A stretch of DNA of 45,955 nucleotides from an uncultured Roseburia sp. (GTDB lineage Bacteria; Bacillota_A; Clostridia; Lachnospirales; Lachnospiraceae): contig CAAEAE010000143.1 in NCBI GenBank assembly GCA_900753715.1, positions 1 through 45,955 of the forward strand, in the 5' to 3' direction. The first letter of the stretch is position 1. The number at the start of each line of letters is the position of its first letter. The translations under genes and the position numbers were made by a program. This document shows positions 8,523-18,614 of this stretch, in pieces. The notes under the pieces were generated by a model, which was not told where the DNA came from, searched no databases, and worked only from the letters and a program-made list of their open reading frames with translations.

Positions 8523-11500
8523 ATGCAGGACAGTAAGAGTGTGAAAACCGGAAAAGCAGGATATATCCTTGCATTCATAATCGCTTTTTTACCGAGACTA
8601 TTTTGGAGTCTGCAATCAATACCGGTAAGGACAATTTCAGATGAAATCTCCACTATGAATGGTGCGGTATTTTTGTCAGGCCAGGACTGGAATGCTGTAG
8701 TCTCAAATGCGGGATATTATGGATTCGGGATGAGCATATTGTTTGCCCCGCTTATGAAATTAATTTCAGATCCGGTAATACTCTATCGGGTGCTCTTGAT
8801 CTGTACGGGAATTTTAGAATGTCTGGCGACAGTTATCTGTTTTTACCTCCTGAAAAAAGTATTTTTGGTAGAAGATGACAGGAAAGCATTGTTAATGACT
8901 GCCTGCATCTCCTATATGACAGTTATACGTTCAACCGTATTTTATAATGAGCATATGTTAATACTGCTCAGTTGGTGTATTTGCCTGATCCTTGCCAAAC
9001 TGGTATTAACAGAGGATAAGAAAAAGAGATGTTTGTGGACGGTGCTTTTGTGCGGTCTGATGGTCTATGGACTTACCATTCATACAAGAGCTTTGACTTA
9101 TATGTTAGGTGCAGCAATAGCAGTTTTTCTGTATTGGCTGTTCTACCGGAAAAGTCTGGTCTCACTTCCGGCATTTGTCGTTATTTTGGCAGGTGGATAT
9201 ATCGTTGTGAAAAAGGGAGTATCCTGGTACCAGAATATTGTATGGAGTGCAGCAGACGGTATCCGCAATTCTCGTGTAAATATAGGCAGTGAAAAATTAG
9301 CAACTTTGAAGACAGTAAATGGGATCAAATCCTGTCTGTTTACAATCTTTGGTCAGATCAATATTGCGAGTATGATATCAGGAGGATTATTGATTGCGGC
9401 ATTAGTTATGATCGTGCTCCTGATCACAAAAAAGATCAAAGCGGTATTTATTGAAAAAGTGCGGACAGAGGATAACAAGATGGAAGCACTTTATATCACA
9501 ATAGGCAGTTTTTTTGTTCTTTGTACGGCAATGACAATTGCGGCACAGTCTTTGACGTGGGTCAATTCTGCTTCAGCCTCTATTGCAGCAGGATATGGAA
9601 ATAAGGAATATGGCTCAAAGGCCTTCACCTATTTACGTTATATGATGCCATACTTACAGCCGATCCTTATGCTGATCTTAGTTAGTATGGAAAACCAAAA
9701 AGAAGAATTTAAAAATTATTTCTACAAATCTTTAAAATATGTGATTCTTTTTCAGGGAATCTGGTTAGCATTTATTCTGCCATATTGCTATGGGAATCAG
9801 CAGGCAGGAGAGGAATTTATCTGTTTCGCATGGGCAAGCCGTAATATTTCCACGGCACAGTCCTATCTTCCTGCAACTTTGTGTCTGGCAGTGGTTCTGC
9901 TCATTTCTTTTTGGGCATGCAAAAAGGACAAACTATGGGTCATTATGGTCATGCTTTTGGCAATGACGGGATATAAATATTGTTATAATGCCTATTATTG
10001 GGATATTTTAACTCAAAAAGGCAGTGAAGATAAAGTGGACGCAGTATATGAATTATTAGGAACCGGAACACTGGGCAAGGAGAAGCTGAGTGATAATTTT
10101 TATTGCGTAGATTTAAGTGGAACAGATGACCATCAGGTATATTATCTGTTACAGTATTATTTCAAGGACTACAAGGTACTGCCGACTTATCCGAAAGAGG
10201 ATGAGAAGGAAGCAATTCTTTTTACGAATACAGCAGACATTACCAATAAGGACGTATTAGAAAATTATATGTGCTTTGAATTGGATAATACGGAATACCT
10301 TTGGGTAAAAGGAGAAAAACTGCAGAAAAAAGTCTTAGAGAATGCCCAAAAGCATCTTCAGCGGGAACATAATATGGATTTAACTCAGTTCTATAACTCT
10401 TTAAAGAAGTTAAATCAGGAAGATACTGTATTATCCAATGGAGTAGTAGGCTGCTTTGCAAACACAAAACCGGCATCTTTTATTAGTGGAAAATATAAGT
10501 TTAAATTTGTTTTTAAAGTAAATCCGGATATTAAGGGGGATGTAGCCACAGCAGAACTGGTAAATGGTCTGACAAATGAGAGCTATGTTTCTAAGAAACT
10601 TACATCTGAGCAGATTAATGAAGACGGAACAGGAATGATAGAGTTTACTGTATCGATTACAGATGGAGAAAACCTTCAGATAAAATGTTCGGGAGAAAGT
10701 AATACTCAGATTGAATTGACAGAAGTCTCTTATAAAAAGACTTCATTAACAGATTATGTAGGAGCAATGTATCCAAAGGAAATGAAAACCCTGGGTAAAA
10801 TTGCAGGAAAGATTGAGACACAGGCAGAGATTCCGATGGTATCCGAAAACAATTCTCTTCGCTGGTTTGCTGATTATACAAAGGCAGTTGAAATGATGGA
10901 TGTGAAAAACATTTATTATTGCGATGATGAAACAGCGGTCTCAGGAAAAGCTGCAAACAATCTGTTGCTTTTGGAAAACAGAAATAACGGAAGTTTAATA
11001 TATGCATTATTAGAAAAGTATTATGTAGTTGGAAAAACGGATCATTATACCCTTTTAGCAAAAAAAGATTTAAAAGAGATGCTTGATGAAAAGGGAATTC
11101 GTGTATACTCCGGTGAAAATGGTCTGTTGCTGGAATATTACTATTTAAATAACTCCGCTGAGATAGATGAGGCAAAAAATTTCATGTTACCTTATGGTAA
11201 ATACGAATTAACACTAACCGGAGAGACACAGAATACAGATAAAGATAATCTTGGAACATTATACTGGCTGACCAATGGAACGGAAGGAAGCGCAGAAATC
11301 AGTACAGATGAAGTTGGAGCAGATGGAAAGATTAACATAAAAAAACAACTGGAAGTTTCCGGGTTTGAACAATTAAAGGTAAGTCAGATCCGCTTCAATC
11401 AGTACGCAGATGTTCAGATCACAGATAAGAATTTGTGGTTAAATCAGACTTCTGACAGGAATATTGTAACAGTACCATTAAAGAATCTGTCTGTTATGGA

Positions 11501-11846
11501 CGATGCAGAGCGTACAGAGGATGGTATTGTTCTGGGGAAAAATGCGGGAATGAAGGTGTTTGGACCATATCTTGCAGCGCCTGCCGGAGAGTATAAGATA
11601 ACATTTACATTTGAGCGTGATACAGATACGCAGGGTGACCTGGGAAGCGTAGATGTTACTTATGCTGCAGTCGTACTGGATACAAAGCAGATTATGGGCG
11701 AGGATTTTAAAAAGGGAAAAGCAAAAATCTCATTAGATATTACACTGGCAGAAGATGAAACCGATCCATTATTGGAATTCAGAACGCAGATTAATGGAAA
11801 CGATACAGGTATCAGACTGACTGCAGTGGAGATTGAGCCTGAGTAA
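8523..11846 (+). CDS. Giant GT-C-like membrane glycosyltransferase with C-terminal beta-sandwich repeats
   Basis: A 1107-residue protein. ATG 8523 is preferred over ATG 8505 because GGAGGAG (8507-8513) is well placed for it. The N-terminal ~480 residues carry about 11-13 hydrophobic segments; an acidic TISDEIST motif lies in the first predicted outside loop (about residue 39), where GT-C enzymes keep their catalytic acid. The C-terminal ~600 residues are soluble and presumably outside the cell. They contain three related beta-rich units starting near residues 653, 889 and 1020, each with G-K/E-Y-x-(x)-x-F/L and, in two, FRxQ/NGxDT-like or IELTEV endings. It likely uses a polyprenyl-P-sugar made by the upstream GT2. 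Family assignment is by architecture only. Confidence 0.7.
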   Translation: MQDSKSVKTGKAGYILAFIIAFLPRLFWSLQSIPVRTISDEISTMNGAVFLSGQDWNAVVSNAGYYGFGMSILFAPLMKLISDPVILYRVLLICTGILECLATVICFYLLKKVFLVEDDRKALLMTACISYMTVIRSTVFYNEHMLILLSWCICLILAKLVLTEDKKKRCLWTVLLCGLMVYGLTIHTRALTYMLGAAIAVFLYWLFYRKSLVSLPAFVVILAGGYIVVKKGVSWYQNIVWSAADGIRNSRVNIGSEKLATLKTVNGIKSCLFTIFGQINIASMISGGLLIAALVMIVLLITKKIKAVFIEKVRTEDNKMEALYITIGSFFVLCTAMTIAAQSLTWVNSASASIAAGYGNKEYGSKAFTYLRYMMPYLQPILMLILVSMENQKEEFKNYFYKSLKYVILFQGIWLAFILPYCYGNQQAGEEFICFAWASRNISTAQSYLPATLCLAVVLLISFWACKKDKLWVIMVMLLAMTGYKYCYNAYYWDILTQKGSEDKVDAVYELLGTGTLGKEKLSDNFYCVDLSGTDDHQVYYLLQYYFKDYKVLPTYPKEDEKEAILFTNTADITNKDVLENYMCFELDNTEYLWVKGEKLQKKVLENAQKHLQREHNMDLTQFYNSLKKLNQEDTVLSNGVVGCFANTKPASFISGKYKFKFVFKVNPDIKGDVATAELVNGLTNESYVSKKLTSEQINEDGTGMIEFTVSITDGENLQIKCSGESNTQIELTEVSYKKTSLTDYVGAMYPKEMKTLGKIAGKIETQAEIPMVSENNSLRWFADYTKAVEMMDVKNIYYCDDETAVSGKAANNLLLLENRNNGSLIYALLEKYYVVGKTDHYTLLAKKDLKEMLDEKGIRVYSGENGLLLEYYYLNNSAEIDEAKNFMLPYGKYELTLTGETQNTDKDNLGTLYWLTNGTEGSAEISTDEVGADGKINIKKQLEVSGFEQLKVSQIRFNQYADVQITDKNLWLNQTSDRNIVTVPLKNLSVMDDAERTEDGIVLGKNAGMKVFGPYLAAPAGEYKITFTFERDTDTQGDLGSVDVTYAAVVLDTKQIMGEDFKKGKAKISLDITLAEDETDPLLEFRTQINGNDTGIRLTAVEIEPE

Positions 11847-11859
11847 GAAGGGAATGAGT

Positions 11860-14715
11860 ATGGAAGAGTCATTAAAGTGGAGCAAGCGGAGAGTTTTGCT
11901 TTTATACACGGCACTATTTCTTGTCCTGACTGCCGGAGTTTTTGGAAGATTCATATATTATGGAAAATCTTTGATAGGAGGCGCCGACGGCCTTTCGCAG
12001 GTCGGTGCTTCTATGGTGTATAATGGAAAATACTATAGAGAATTTTTTGGCAATCTATTACACGGACAATTCTCTCCTAAAGTATGGGATTTGTCCGTTG
12101 GCATGGGAATGGATGTCACACACATTCTGATCTGGAATCCGCTACAGATCATATGTGGAATGCTTTTTGTAGAAAATGCTTCACTGGGTGTTGCCGTATT
12201 TACATTAACGAGTCTCTATCTGGCAGGACTGGCTTTTTTGGCATATTGCCGGTATACAAAATGCAATTCCTATGCGGCTTTAGCGGCAGTAATTACTTAT
12301 TTATTTAATGGATATATACTGAACTACTGCATTGCCCAGAATGTTTTTATAGAACTTTATATCATACTTCCGTTGCTGTTACTGGGTGTGGAAAAACTGC
12401 AAAAAGAGAAAAAAAGCGGACTTTTTATTGCATGTGTGTTTTACCTGGGAATATCATTACTTTTAAATCTATATACAATGACCCTGATTTTAGCAGGATA
12501 TCTTATCGTGCGTTATTGTTGTAGAAATGAAAAGAAAAGTATCAAAGGATTTCTAAAAGAAATTATTTCTCCTATGATATCCTATTGTATGGCAATAGGA
12601 TTAGCAGCAGTAGTGTTTATACCTAAGATATATCTTTCGGTTACAAGCGGCAGGGTCGGAAATGCGGAGATTGGAAATCTTCTGTTTTATGAAAAAAAAT
12701 ATTATGCAGATTTAATTACCGGACTAACAGGAACGAATGAGATCGGTATTCATGGTTTTATCGGGATATCTACATTAGCAGTGTTATCTGTCTTTATGTT
12801 ATACACAAGTAAAGCAGAGGGAAGAATAAAAGAATTAAAAGTATGGGGAGTGATTTTGGCATTGATGGCATTGATGCCACTGGGAAGTTACCTCTCAACA
12901 GGATTTTTAGGATTTAATCATCGCTTTTTGTTTGCATGTATTTTTTATTTTTCCATTTTAATTGTAGTGATGCTGCCAAAGATGTTGATGACCGGGATGC
13001 AGCAGAAGAAAAAAGTGTTTGCATGGACAAGTATTTATCTTGTTGTTCTGGTTCTTGTAAGTTTATGGAAAAAAACGTCACTTTCCTATATGATGGCATT
13101 TTTGTTCCTATATATGGGATGTTGGCTGATATTACAGGAGAATAAAAAGTATTATTTATGGGTCGTATTATGCATTGCCAGTGCAGAAGTTTTCAGCCTG
13201 GCTTATACGATTTATGAGCCAACCCAGAAGGGATATATATCAAAATTTGAAGATTCTAAGACTGTGAATAAAGATATTCAGATCCAGGCATCTTCGATCT
13301 TTAAAACCATCCGGGATTCATCTGTCTATCGGGTTGAGGATATTGTTTCTAATGAAAAAGAAAACAATAGAGAGGCAAATTTTGGAACACGCAATGGTTA
13401 CAGCTCATTGGACGGATATTACAGTTATATGTATGCAGACATTGTGAATACAGTTGAAGATATGGGTATCAGTCAGATGGGAAATCCATTTAATATTTAC
13501 GACTTGGATGAGCGGACAGCATTATATACATTAGGCGGGGTCAAGTATCTGTCCGTCTACAAAGAAGATATTACAGCAATGCCTTATGGATATAAGTTGA
13601 TAAAAGAAAAAAAGGTGGACGATCATGGAAAAAAGAAGACCCTGCAATTGTATCAAAATCAATATGCGCTTCCGTTAATGTATACCTATTCAACATATAT
13701 TCCGGCAAAAGATTATTTGAAATTGAATCCATGTCAAAAAGAACAGGCAATGCTGCAGGGAGTGGTATTGGAGTCCACAGAAGCGGTTCCCCGGAAAAAG
13801 CCTGAATTTAACAGTAGTAATATTTTAGTAAAAGAGCAGATTGAAACACAGATTAAGAAGCAGATGGCAAAAAAGGCAAAACAGGAAGAATTGCAGAAAT
13901 TGCCTTTAGAAGTGGGAACAAATGGGATCACCTGCTATGAAACCGGGATGAAATTGGAACTGCAATTGCCGGAAGATTTAGAAGCAGGAGAGTATTATCT
14001 TTGTATTGAAAATTTACGTTATGTACCGAAAAACAGAATAGATTTCCAAGAATACTATCTGCAAAAAGAGAAAACGCAGTATGAAAAGAAAGTGTTGTTG
14101 AAAAAGAGCAGAGCAGATTCAAATGAGAATCAGAAGGCTAAGATTACAACCGAATTACAAGGCATTAAGAAAACAGCAGTTCTTTGGGGAAAAGACAGTC
14201 AGTATGACATAGGCTCCAGAAACCTTCTCTTTAATTTTGGATATCTGGATTCAAAAAAGGGAAAACTGACCATTACCTTGAATGGGCGTGGTGAATATAC
14301 ATATTCGAATATTTATGTTGTGCGTCAACCAATGGACTCCTATCAGAAAGAATATCAGGAACTTTCAAAATACATAGTAAAAAATGTGGAAATTAAGAAT
14401 AATCGCATTACAGGTGATATTAAAGTGCCGGATAGACGAATGCTGTGTATAGCAATCCCTTATCATAAAGGATTTACGGCATTTGTGGATGGAGAAAAAA
14501 CAAAATTGGAAAAAGCCAATGGGATGTATATGGCGCTGCCGGTTGAAAAAGGGCATCATACCATTGAACTGGAATATAACCTTCCGGGACAAAAAGTCGG
14601 ACTTGTGGTATCAGGAATTATGCTAATGGTTATCATTGTATTACAGATAAGGGGAAAAAGGCGTAAAGGAGTACAGAAAGATGAAGGATATTATAAATTC
14701 AATCAGATATCGTGA
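11860..14715 (+). CDS. YfhO-family membrane protein (GT-C fold), paralogue 1
   Basis: A 951-residue protein. The longest frame begins at TTG 11833 inside the previous gene; ATG 11860 is preferred because AGAAGGGA lies 6-7 nt before it. About a dozen N-terminal hydrophobic segments are followed by an outside region and a last membrane segment near residues 920-940. Family marks are GGADGLSQV in the first outside loop (acidic residue), TSGRVGNAE, GFNHRFLF, and near the end CIAIPYHKGFTAFVDGE with KANGMYMALPV. In Bacillus, YfhO works with the GT2 CsbB and a flippase to glycosylate lipoteichoic acid outside the cell. Here it is overlapped 35 nt by a paralogue, indicating translational coupling. 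Target polymer unknown. Confidence 0.88.
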   Translation: MEESLKWSKRRVLLLYTALFLVLTAGVFGRFIYYGKSLIGGADGLSQVGASMVYNGKYYREFFGNLLHGQFSPKVWDLSVGMGMDVTHILIWNPLQIICGMLFVENASLGVAVFTLTSLYLAGLAFLAYCRYTKCNSYAALAAVITYLFNGYILNYCIAQNVFIELYIILPLLLLGVEKLQKEKKSGLFIACVFYLGISLLLNLYTMTLILAGYLIVRYCCRNEKKSIKGFLKEIISPMISYCMAIGLAAVVFIPKIYLSVTSGRVGNAEIGNLLFYEKKYYADLITGLTGTNEIGIHGFIGISTLAVLSVFMLYTSKAEGRIKELKVWGVILALMALMPLGSYLSTGFLGFNHRFLFACIFYFSILIVVMLPKMLMTGMQQKKKVFAWTSIYLVVLVLVSLWKKTSLSYMMAFLFLYMGCWLILQENKKYYLWVVLCIASAEVFSLAYTIYEPTQKGYISKFEDSKTVNKDIQIQASSIFKTIRDSSVYRVEDIVSNEKENNREANFGTRNGYSSLDGYYSYMYADIVNTVEDMGISQMGNPFNIYDLDERTALYTLGGVKYLSVYKEDITAMPYGYKLIKEKKVDDHGKKKTLQLYQNQYALPLMYTYSTYIPAKDYLKLNPCQKEQAMLQGVVLESTEAVPRKKPEFNSSNILVKEQIETQIKKQMAKKAKQEELQKLPLEVGTNGITCYETGMKLELQLPEDLEAGEYYLCIENLRYVPKNRIDFQEYYLQKEKTQYEKKVLLKKSRADSNENQKAKITTELQGIKKTAVLWGKDSQYDIGSRNLLFNFGYLDSKKGKLTITLNGRGEYTYSNIYVVRQPMDSYQKEYQELSKYIVKNVEIKNNRITGDIKVPDRRMLCIAIPYHKGFTAFVDGEKTKLEKANGMYMALPVEKGHHTIELEYNLPGQKVGLVVSGIMLMVIIVLQIRGKRRKGVQKDEGYYKFNQIS

Positions 14716-17548
14716 TCAATATCATATTAGCAGAAAAAGATGGTTGTTTGCTGTGTATACGATTTCTTTTTCCATAGTAGCTGTCTTAGTTTTTGGAAGA
14801 TTTTTGTATTATGAAAAATCTCTGATCGGTGGTGCAGATGGACTTCCGCAGGTAGCAGCTTTTATGAAATATAATGGAAAATATTACAGAGAACTGTTAA
14901 ACAATTTGCTGCATGGACAGTTCCATCTGCCAATGTGGGATATGTCCATAGGACTGGGAATGGATGTGTTACAGGTTCTTTCAGTAAATCCGATATATAT
15001 CCTGTGCAGTATCATATTTTATCATAATATTGCCCTTGGAGTAATCTGCTTTGATATGTTAAGCTTATATTTTGCAGGTGGAGCATTTATCTGCTTTTTT
15101 CAAAAGAGAAAGGTCAATGAGTATGCTCTTATCGCAGGGGCGATCGTATATGTATTTAACGGATATGTATTGTGCTACTGCATAGCTCAGAATGTCTTTT
15201 TAGAATTATATATCTTGCTTCCATTATTGTTATTGGGAGTAAGAAAGATTGAACAGGATGGTAAATATGGAATATTCATCTTGTGCGTATGTTATCTGGG
15301 ATTGAGTAGCTTTGTAAATTTATATACATTAACCGTTGTTTTAGGCATCTATATGCTTACTCAATATTTAGTTTTTAGAAAAGCAAAGAGTGCCAGAAAA
15401 TTCTTTATGTATCTTTTAAAACCTATTATAGCTTATCTGATAGGTATGGGGTTAGCAGCGGTACTATTAATACCTAAAATGTATTTATCCCTGTCAAGTG
15501 GGCGTGTGGGCGGAACAGAACTGGATTACAAGTGGTTATATTCCGGAGAATATTATGCGGAACTGCTAGTAGGAACATTAGATCCAAGAGAAATTGGAAT
15601 ACACGGTTTTTTAGGAATAGCAGGAATAGCACTTTTAAGTGTATTTCTGTTGATCACCATTAAAAGTCAAAGAAAACGGATAAAAGCTTTGAGGATATAT
15701 GGCTGCCTGCTGGTAGTGGGAATGATATTTCCAGTTGTAGGATATTTATTTAATGGTTTTTCCGGTATCAATCATAGATTCCTTTTTGTAGCTGACTTTT
15801 ATATGGCAAGTGTATTGGTATATATGCTTCCATATCTTATACAGTTAAAGAATAAGGATAAAATGGGGGTAATATGGTTATCCCTTGCGTTCTATGCTGT
15901 TTATGCGATAGTGGTATTTTGGAAAAATTGGAGACTTGGCTATACATCTGTATGGATGCTGCTCTACTTGCTGATAATCATTTGGAAGACAGAGAAAAAA
16001 GCACATAGCCTAAACAAATATTACTGTATATGCATCCTTCTGGTAATGGAAATAGGGATGTTTTCGTTTTCGGTTTATGATCCGTCGGCAGGTAATTACA
16101 TTGCTAAATTCGTAGATATTAAGACCGCAAATACTGAGGTAGATATGAAGGTAAACTCTATTTTAAGTGAGGTAGATGACCTGTCAGTTTATAGAGCAGA
16201 AAGTGTATCTATGAATGCAACGCAAAAAAGTGATGATTCCAATAGTGGTTTAAGGGGTGGATATTATGCATTAAATGGATATTTTAGCTATACAAATAAA
16301 GAAATCATAGAGATGATGAATCAACTGGGAATTAGTCAGATGGGAAATCCGTTTAATATTTATGATCTTGACGGTCGTACGGCGCTTTATACTTTAGGAG
16401 GAGTAAAATATATTGCCAGATATGAAAAGGGACAAAAAACGATTCCTTGGGGTTACGATGTTATTGCCGAAAAGCAAGTGTATCGGAATGGAGAAAAACA
16501 GGTGATACAGCTATTGAGGAATCGGGCAAGTCTGCCTTTGATGTATGGGTATACAGAAGCAATTTCTACAGAAGCATTTGAAAAACTGGACACCTATCAA
16601 AAAGAACAGGCAATGATGCAGGCAATAGTGTTGAAAGATAATACACGGTTGCCAGAAGCGGAGTTGAAGTTTGATTCGAAGGTAATGTTGGATAAAGAAG
16701 AAATCGTTAAGCGTATTAAAAAGAAATTAGAGAAATATAAAGAAAAGCGGGATGGAAAAGATTATCCGATGAAAATTACAGATGATAAAATTGTATGTCA
16801 GGATTCTTATGTAGCTGTTTCAATTCCACTTCCGGATGATAATGAACGCAGTGAAACATATCTGTGTTTAAAAGGTCTGAGATATACACCGAAAAAGCGA
16901 ACAGATTATAATGAATATTATATTGATGACAGTATCTCTCAATATGATAAAAGGATGTTTGAGAAAAGGGAACGAAAAGCCGGAATAGAGAATAAAAAAG
17001 GCTGTATTACCGTAAAATATGGAAGAACCGTTAAATCTTTTGAAATCTGGGGTAAAAACAGTCAATATGATATAGGTAAGCGTGATATTGAGATTAATTT
17101 GGGCTATCATGTGGAAGCGAGTGATGAGATAATAGTAATCTTTGAAGGAATTGGCGAATACGAATTTTCGGATATAGAACTGGTAACCCAACCGATCGAA
17201 TCTTATAAAAAGAACTATGAAAAAAGATTAGAATGTGTAGCTGATTATGTGGCGATAGATGGCAATTATGTAAGGGGAAACGTTACTACCGATAAAAATC
17301 GTATGCTATGTATTGCTATCCCATACAGCAAGGGGTGGAAAGCAAGCGTTAATGAAAAAATGGTAGAATTAGTCAAAGCTAATGGAATGTATATGGCAGT
17401 TCCTTTGGAAATCGGGTATAATGAAGTAATGTTACAATATAGAAGTGTTGGCTTGAAAGAAGGTACTATTATTAGTATAATAACATTGTTTGTACTTTGT
17501 ATTTTTATAGGAATACGATTATATAGAAAAACAGAAGGGAAGATATAA
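14681..17548 (+). CDS. YfhO-family membrane protein (GT-C fold), paralogue 2
   Basis: A 955-residue paralogue of the upstream YfhO protein, with which it aligns nearly end to end (GGADGLPQVAAFMKYNGKYYREL, GQFHLPMWDMSIGLGMDV, SSGRVGG, GINHRFLF, SQMGNPFNIYDLDGRTALYTLGG, CIAIPYSKGWKASV, KANGMYMAVPL). ATG 14681 follows AAGGAG at 14666-14671 and overlaps the upstream gene by 35 nt. About a dozen membrane spans, then a large outside domain and a final span. It probably transfers a polyprenyl-linked sugar to a wall polymer; two adjacent copies may serve different acceptor positions or different sugars. Its stop is one base before rfbB, so sugar supply and transfer are co-transcribed. Confidence 0.88.
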   Translation: MKDIINSIRYRDQYHISRKRWLFAVYTISFSIVAVLVFGRFLYYEKSLIGGADGLPQVAAFMKYNGKYYRELLNNLLHGQFHLPMWDMSIGLGMDVLQVLSVNPIYILCSIIFYHNIALGVICFDMLSLYFAGGAFICFFQKRKVNEYALIAGAIVYVFNGYVLCYCIAQNVFLELYILLPLLLLGVRKIEQDGKYGIFILCVCYLGLSSFVNLYTLTVVLGIYMLTQYLVFRKAKSARKFFMYLLKPIIAYLIGMGLAAVLLIPKMYLSLSSGRVGGTELDYKWLYSGEYYAELLVGTLDPREIGIHGFLGIAGIALLSVFLLITIKSQRKRIKALRIYGCLLVVGMIFPVVGYLFNGFSGINHRFLFVADFYMASVLVYMLPYLIQLKNKDKMGVIWLSLAFYAVYAIVVFWKNWRLGYTSVWMLLYLLIIIWKTEKKAHSLNKYYCICILLVMEIGMFSFSVYDPSAGNYIAKFVDIKTANTEVDMKVNSILSEVDDLSVYRAESVSMNATQKSDDSNSGLRGGYYALNGYFSYTNKEIIEMMNQLGISQMGNPFNIYDLDGRTALYTLGGVKYIARYEKGQKTIPWGYDVIAEKQVYRNGEKQVIQLLRNRASLPLMYGYTEAISTEAFEKLDTYQKEQAMMQAIVLKDNTRLPEAELKFDSKVMLDKEEIVKRIKKKLEKYKEKRDGKDYPMKITDDKIVCQDSYVAVSIPLPDDNERSETYLCLKGLRYTPKKRTDYNEYYIDDSISQYDKRMFEKRERKAGIENKKGCITVKYGRTVKSFEIWGKNSQYDIGKRDIEINLGYHVEASDEIIVIFEGIGEYEFSDIELVTQPIESYKKNYEKRLECVADYVAIDGNYVRGNVTTDKNRMLCIAIPYSKGWKASVNEKMVELVKANGMYMAVPLEIGYNEVMLQYRSVGLKEGTIISIITLFVLCIFIGIRLYRKTEGKI

Positions 17549-17549
17549 A

Positions 17550-18569
17550 ATGAAAATTATAGTTACAGGAGGTGCAGGCTTCATAGGAGGAAATTTTGTT
17601 CATTATATGTTAGACAAGCATCCGGAGGATGAGATCATCTGTGTGGATTGTCTGACTTATGCAGGAAATATGGAGACACTCGCACCGGTTATGGACAATC
17701 AGAACTTTAAATTTGAAAAATTGGATATCACGGATCGAAAAGGGATTTATGACTTATTCGAGCGTGAGCATCCGGATATAGTAGTAAATTTTGCGGCAGA
17801 GAGTCATGTGGACCGATCCATTGAAAATCCGGAGGTTTTCTTAAAAACAAATATTTTAGGAACACAGGTTTTATTAGATGCGTGTCGCAAGTATGGAATT
17901 CAGAGATATCATCAGGTGTCAACGGATGAGGTATATGGAGATTTACCTTTAGACAGACCGGATTTATTCTTTACAGAAGAGACACCGATACATACATCCA
18001 GTCCATATTCAGCATCTAAAGCAAGTGCGGATCTGCTGGTACAGGCATATGGCAGAACTTATAAATTACCGATCAGTATTTCAAGATGTTCTAATAACTA
18101 TGGACCTTATCATTTTCCGGAGAAGCTGATACCGCTTATGATCGCAAATGCATTAAACGATAAACCACTCCCGGTATATGGCGAGGGAATCAATGTCAGA
18201 GACTGGCTTTATGTAGAAGATCATTGTGCTGCAATTGATTTGATCATCCGCAATGGTAAAGAAGGTGAAGTCTACAATGTGGGCGGTCACAACGAGATGC
18301 GAAATATCGATATCGTAAAACTGATCGTGAAATATTTGGGCAAATCTGAAGATTTGATCACATTCGTAAAGGATCGTGCTGGACATGATATGAGATATGC
18401 AATCGATCCGACAAAGATACACAATGATTTGGGCTGGCTGCCTCAGACTAAGTTTGAAGATGGAATCAAGAAGACAATTGACTGGTATTTGAACCATCGG
18501 GATTGGTGGGAAAATATCATTAGTGGTGAATATCAGCAATATTATGAGAAAATGTATGCAAACCGTTAG
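17550..18569 (+). CDS. rfbB: dTDP-glucose 4,6-dehydratase
   Basis: A 339-residue extended SDR that converts dTDP-D-glucose to dTDP-4-keto-6-deoxy-D-glucose with bound NAD. Seen: the cofactor motif GGAGFIG at residues 7-13, STDEVYGDLPL with the catalytic Asp-Glu pair, YSASK with catalytic Tyr153 and Lys157, RCSNNYGPYHFPEKLIP and GEGINVRDWLYVEDHC, all diagnostic of RmlB/RfbB. ATG 17550 comes one base after the YfhO stop. It is followed by rfbA rather than the full rmlACBD set; neither a 3,5-epimerase (RmlC) nor a 4-reductase (RmlD) is in the window, so its product is likely fed to the 2,3-dehydratase two genes on. Confidence 0.96.
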   Translation: MKIIVTGGAGFIGGNFVHYMLDKHPEDEIICVDCLTYAGNMETLAPVMDNQNFKFEKLDITDRKGIYDLFEREHPDIVVNFAAESHVDRSIENPEVFLKTNILGTQVLLDACRKYGIQRYHQVSTDEVYGDLPLDRPDLFFTEETPIHTSSPYSASKASADLLVQAYGRTYKLPISISRCSNNYGPYHFPEKLIPLMIANALNDKPLPVYGEGINVRDWLYVEDHCAAIDLIIRNGKEGEVYNVGGHNEMRNIDIVKLIVKYLGKSEDLITFVKDRAGHDMRYAIDPTKIHNDLGWLPQTKFEDGIKKTIDWYLNHRDWWENIISGEYQQYYEKMYANR

Positions 18570-18614
18570 CATTAATTTATAATAAATACATATGGAAAAC
18601 AGGAGGAACTACAG

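Noticed and set aside
18570..18614. Possible promoter before rfbA (TATAAT at 18578-18583)
   Set aside because: The position 17 bp upstream shows only a poor -35 match, so I do not call it; rfbA is likely read from upstream.
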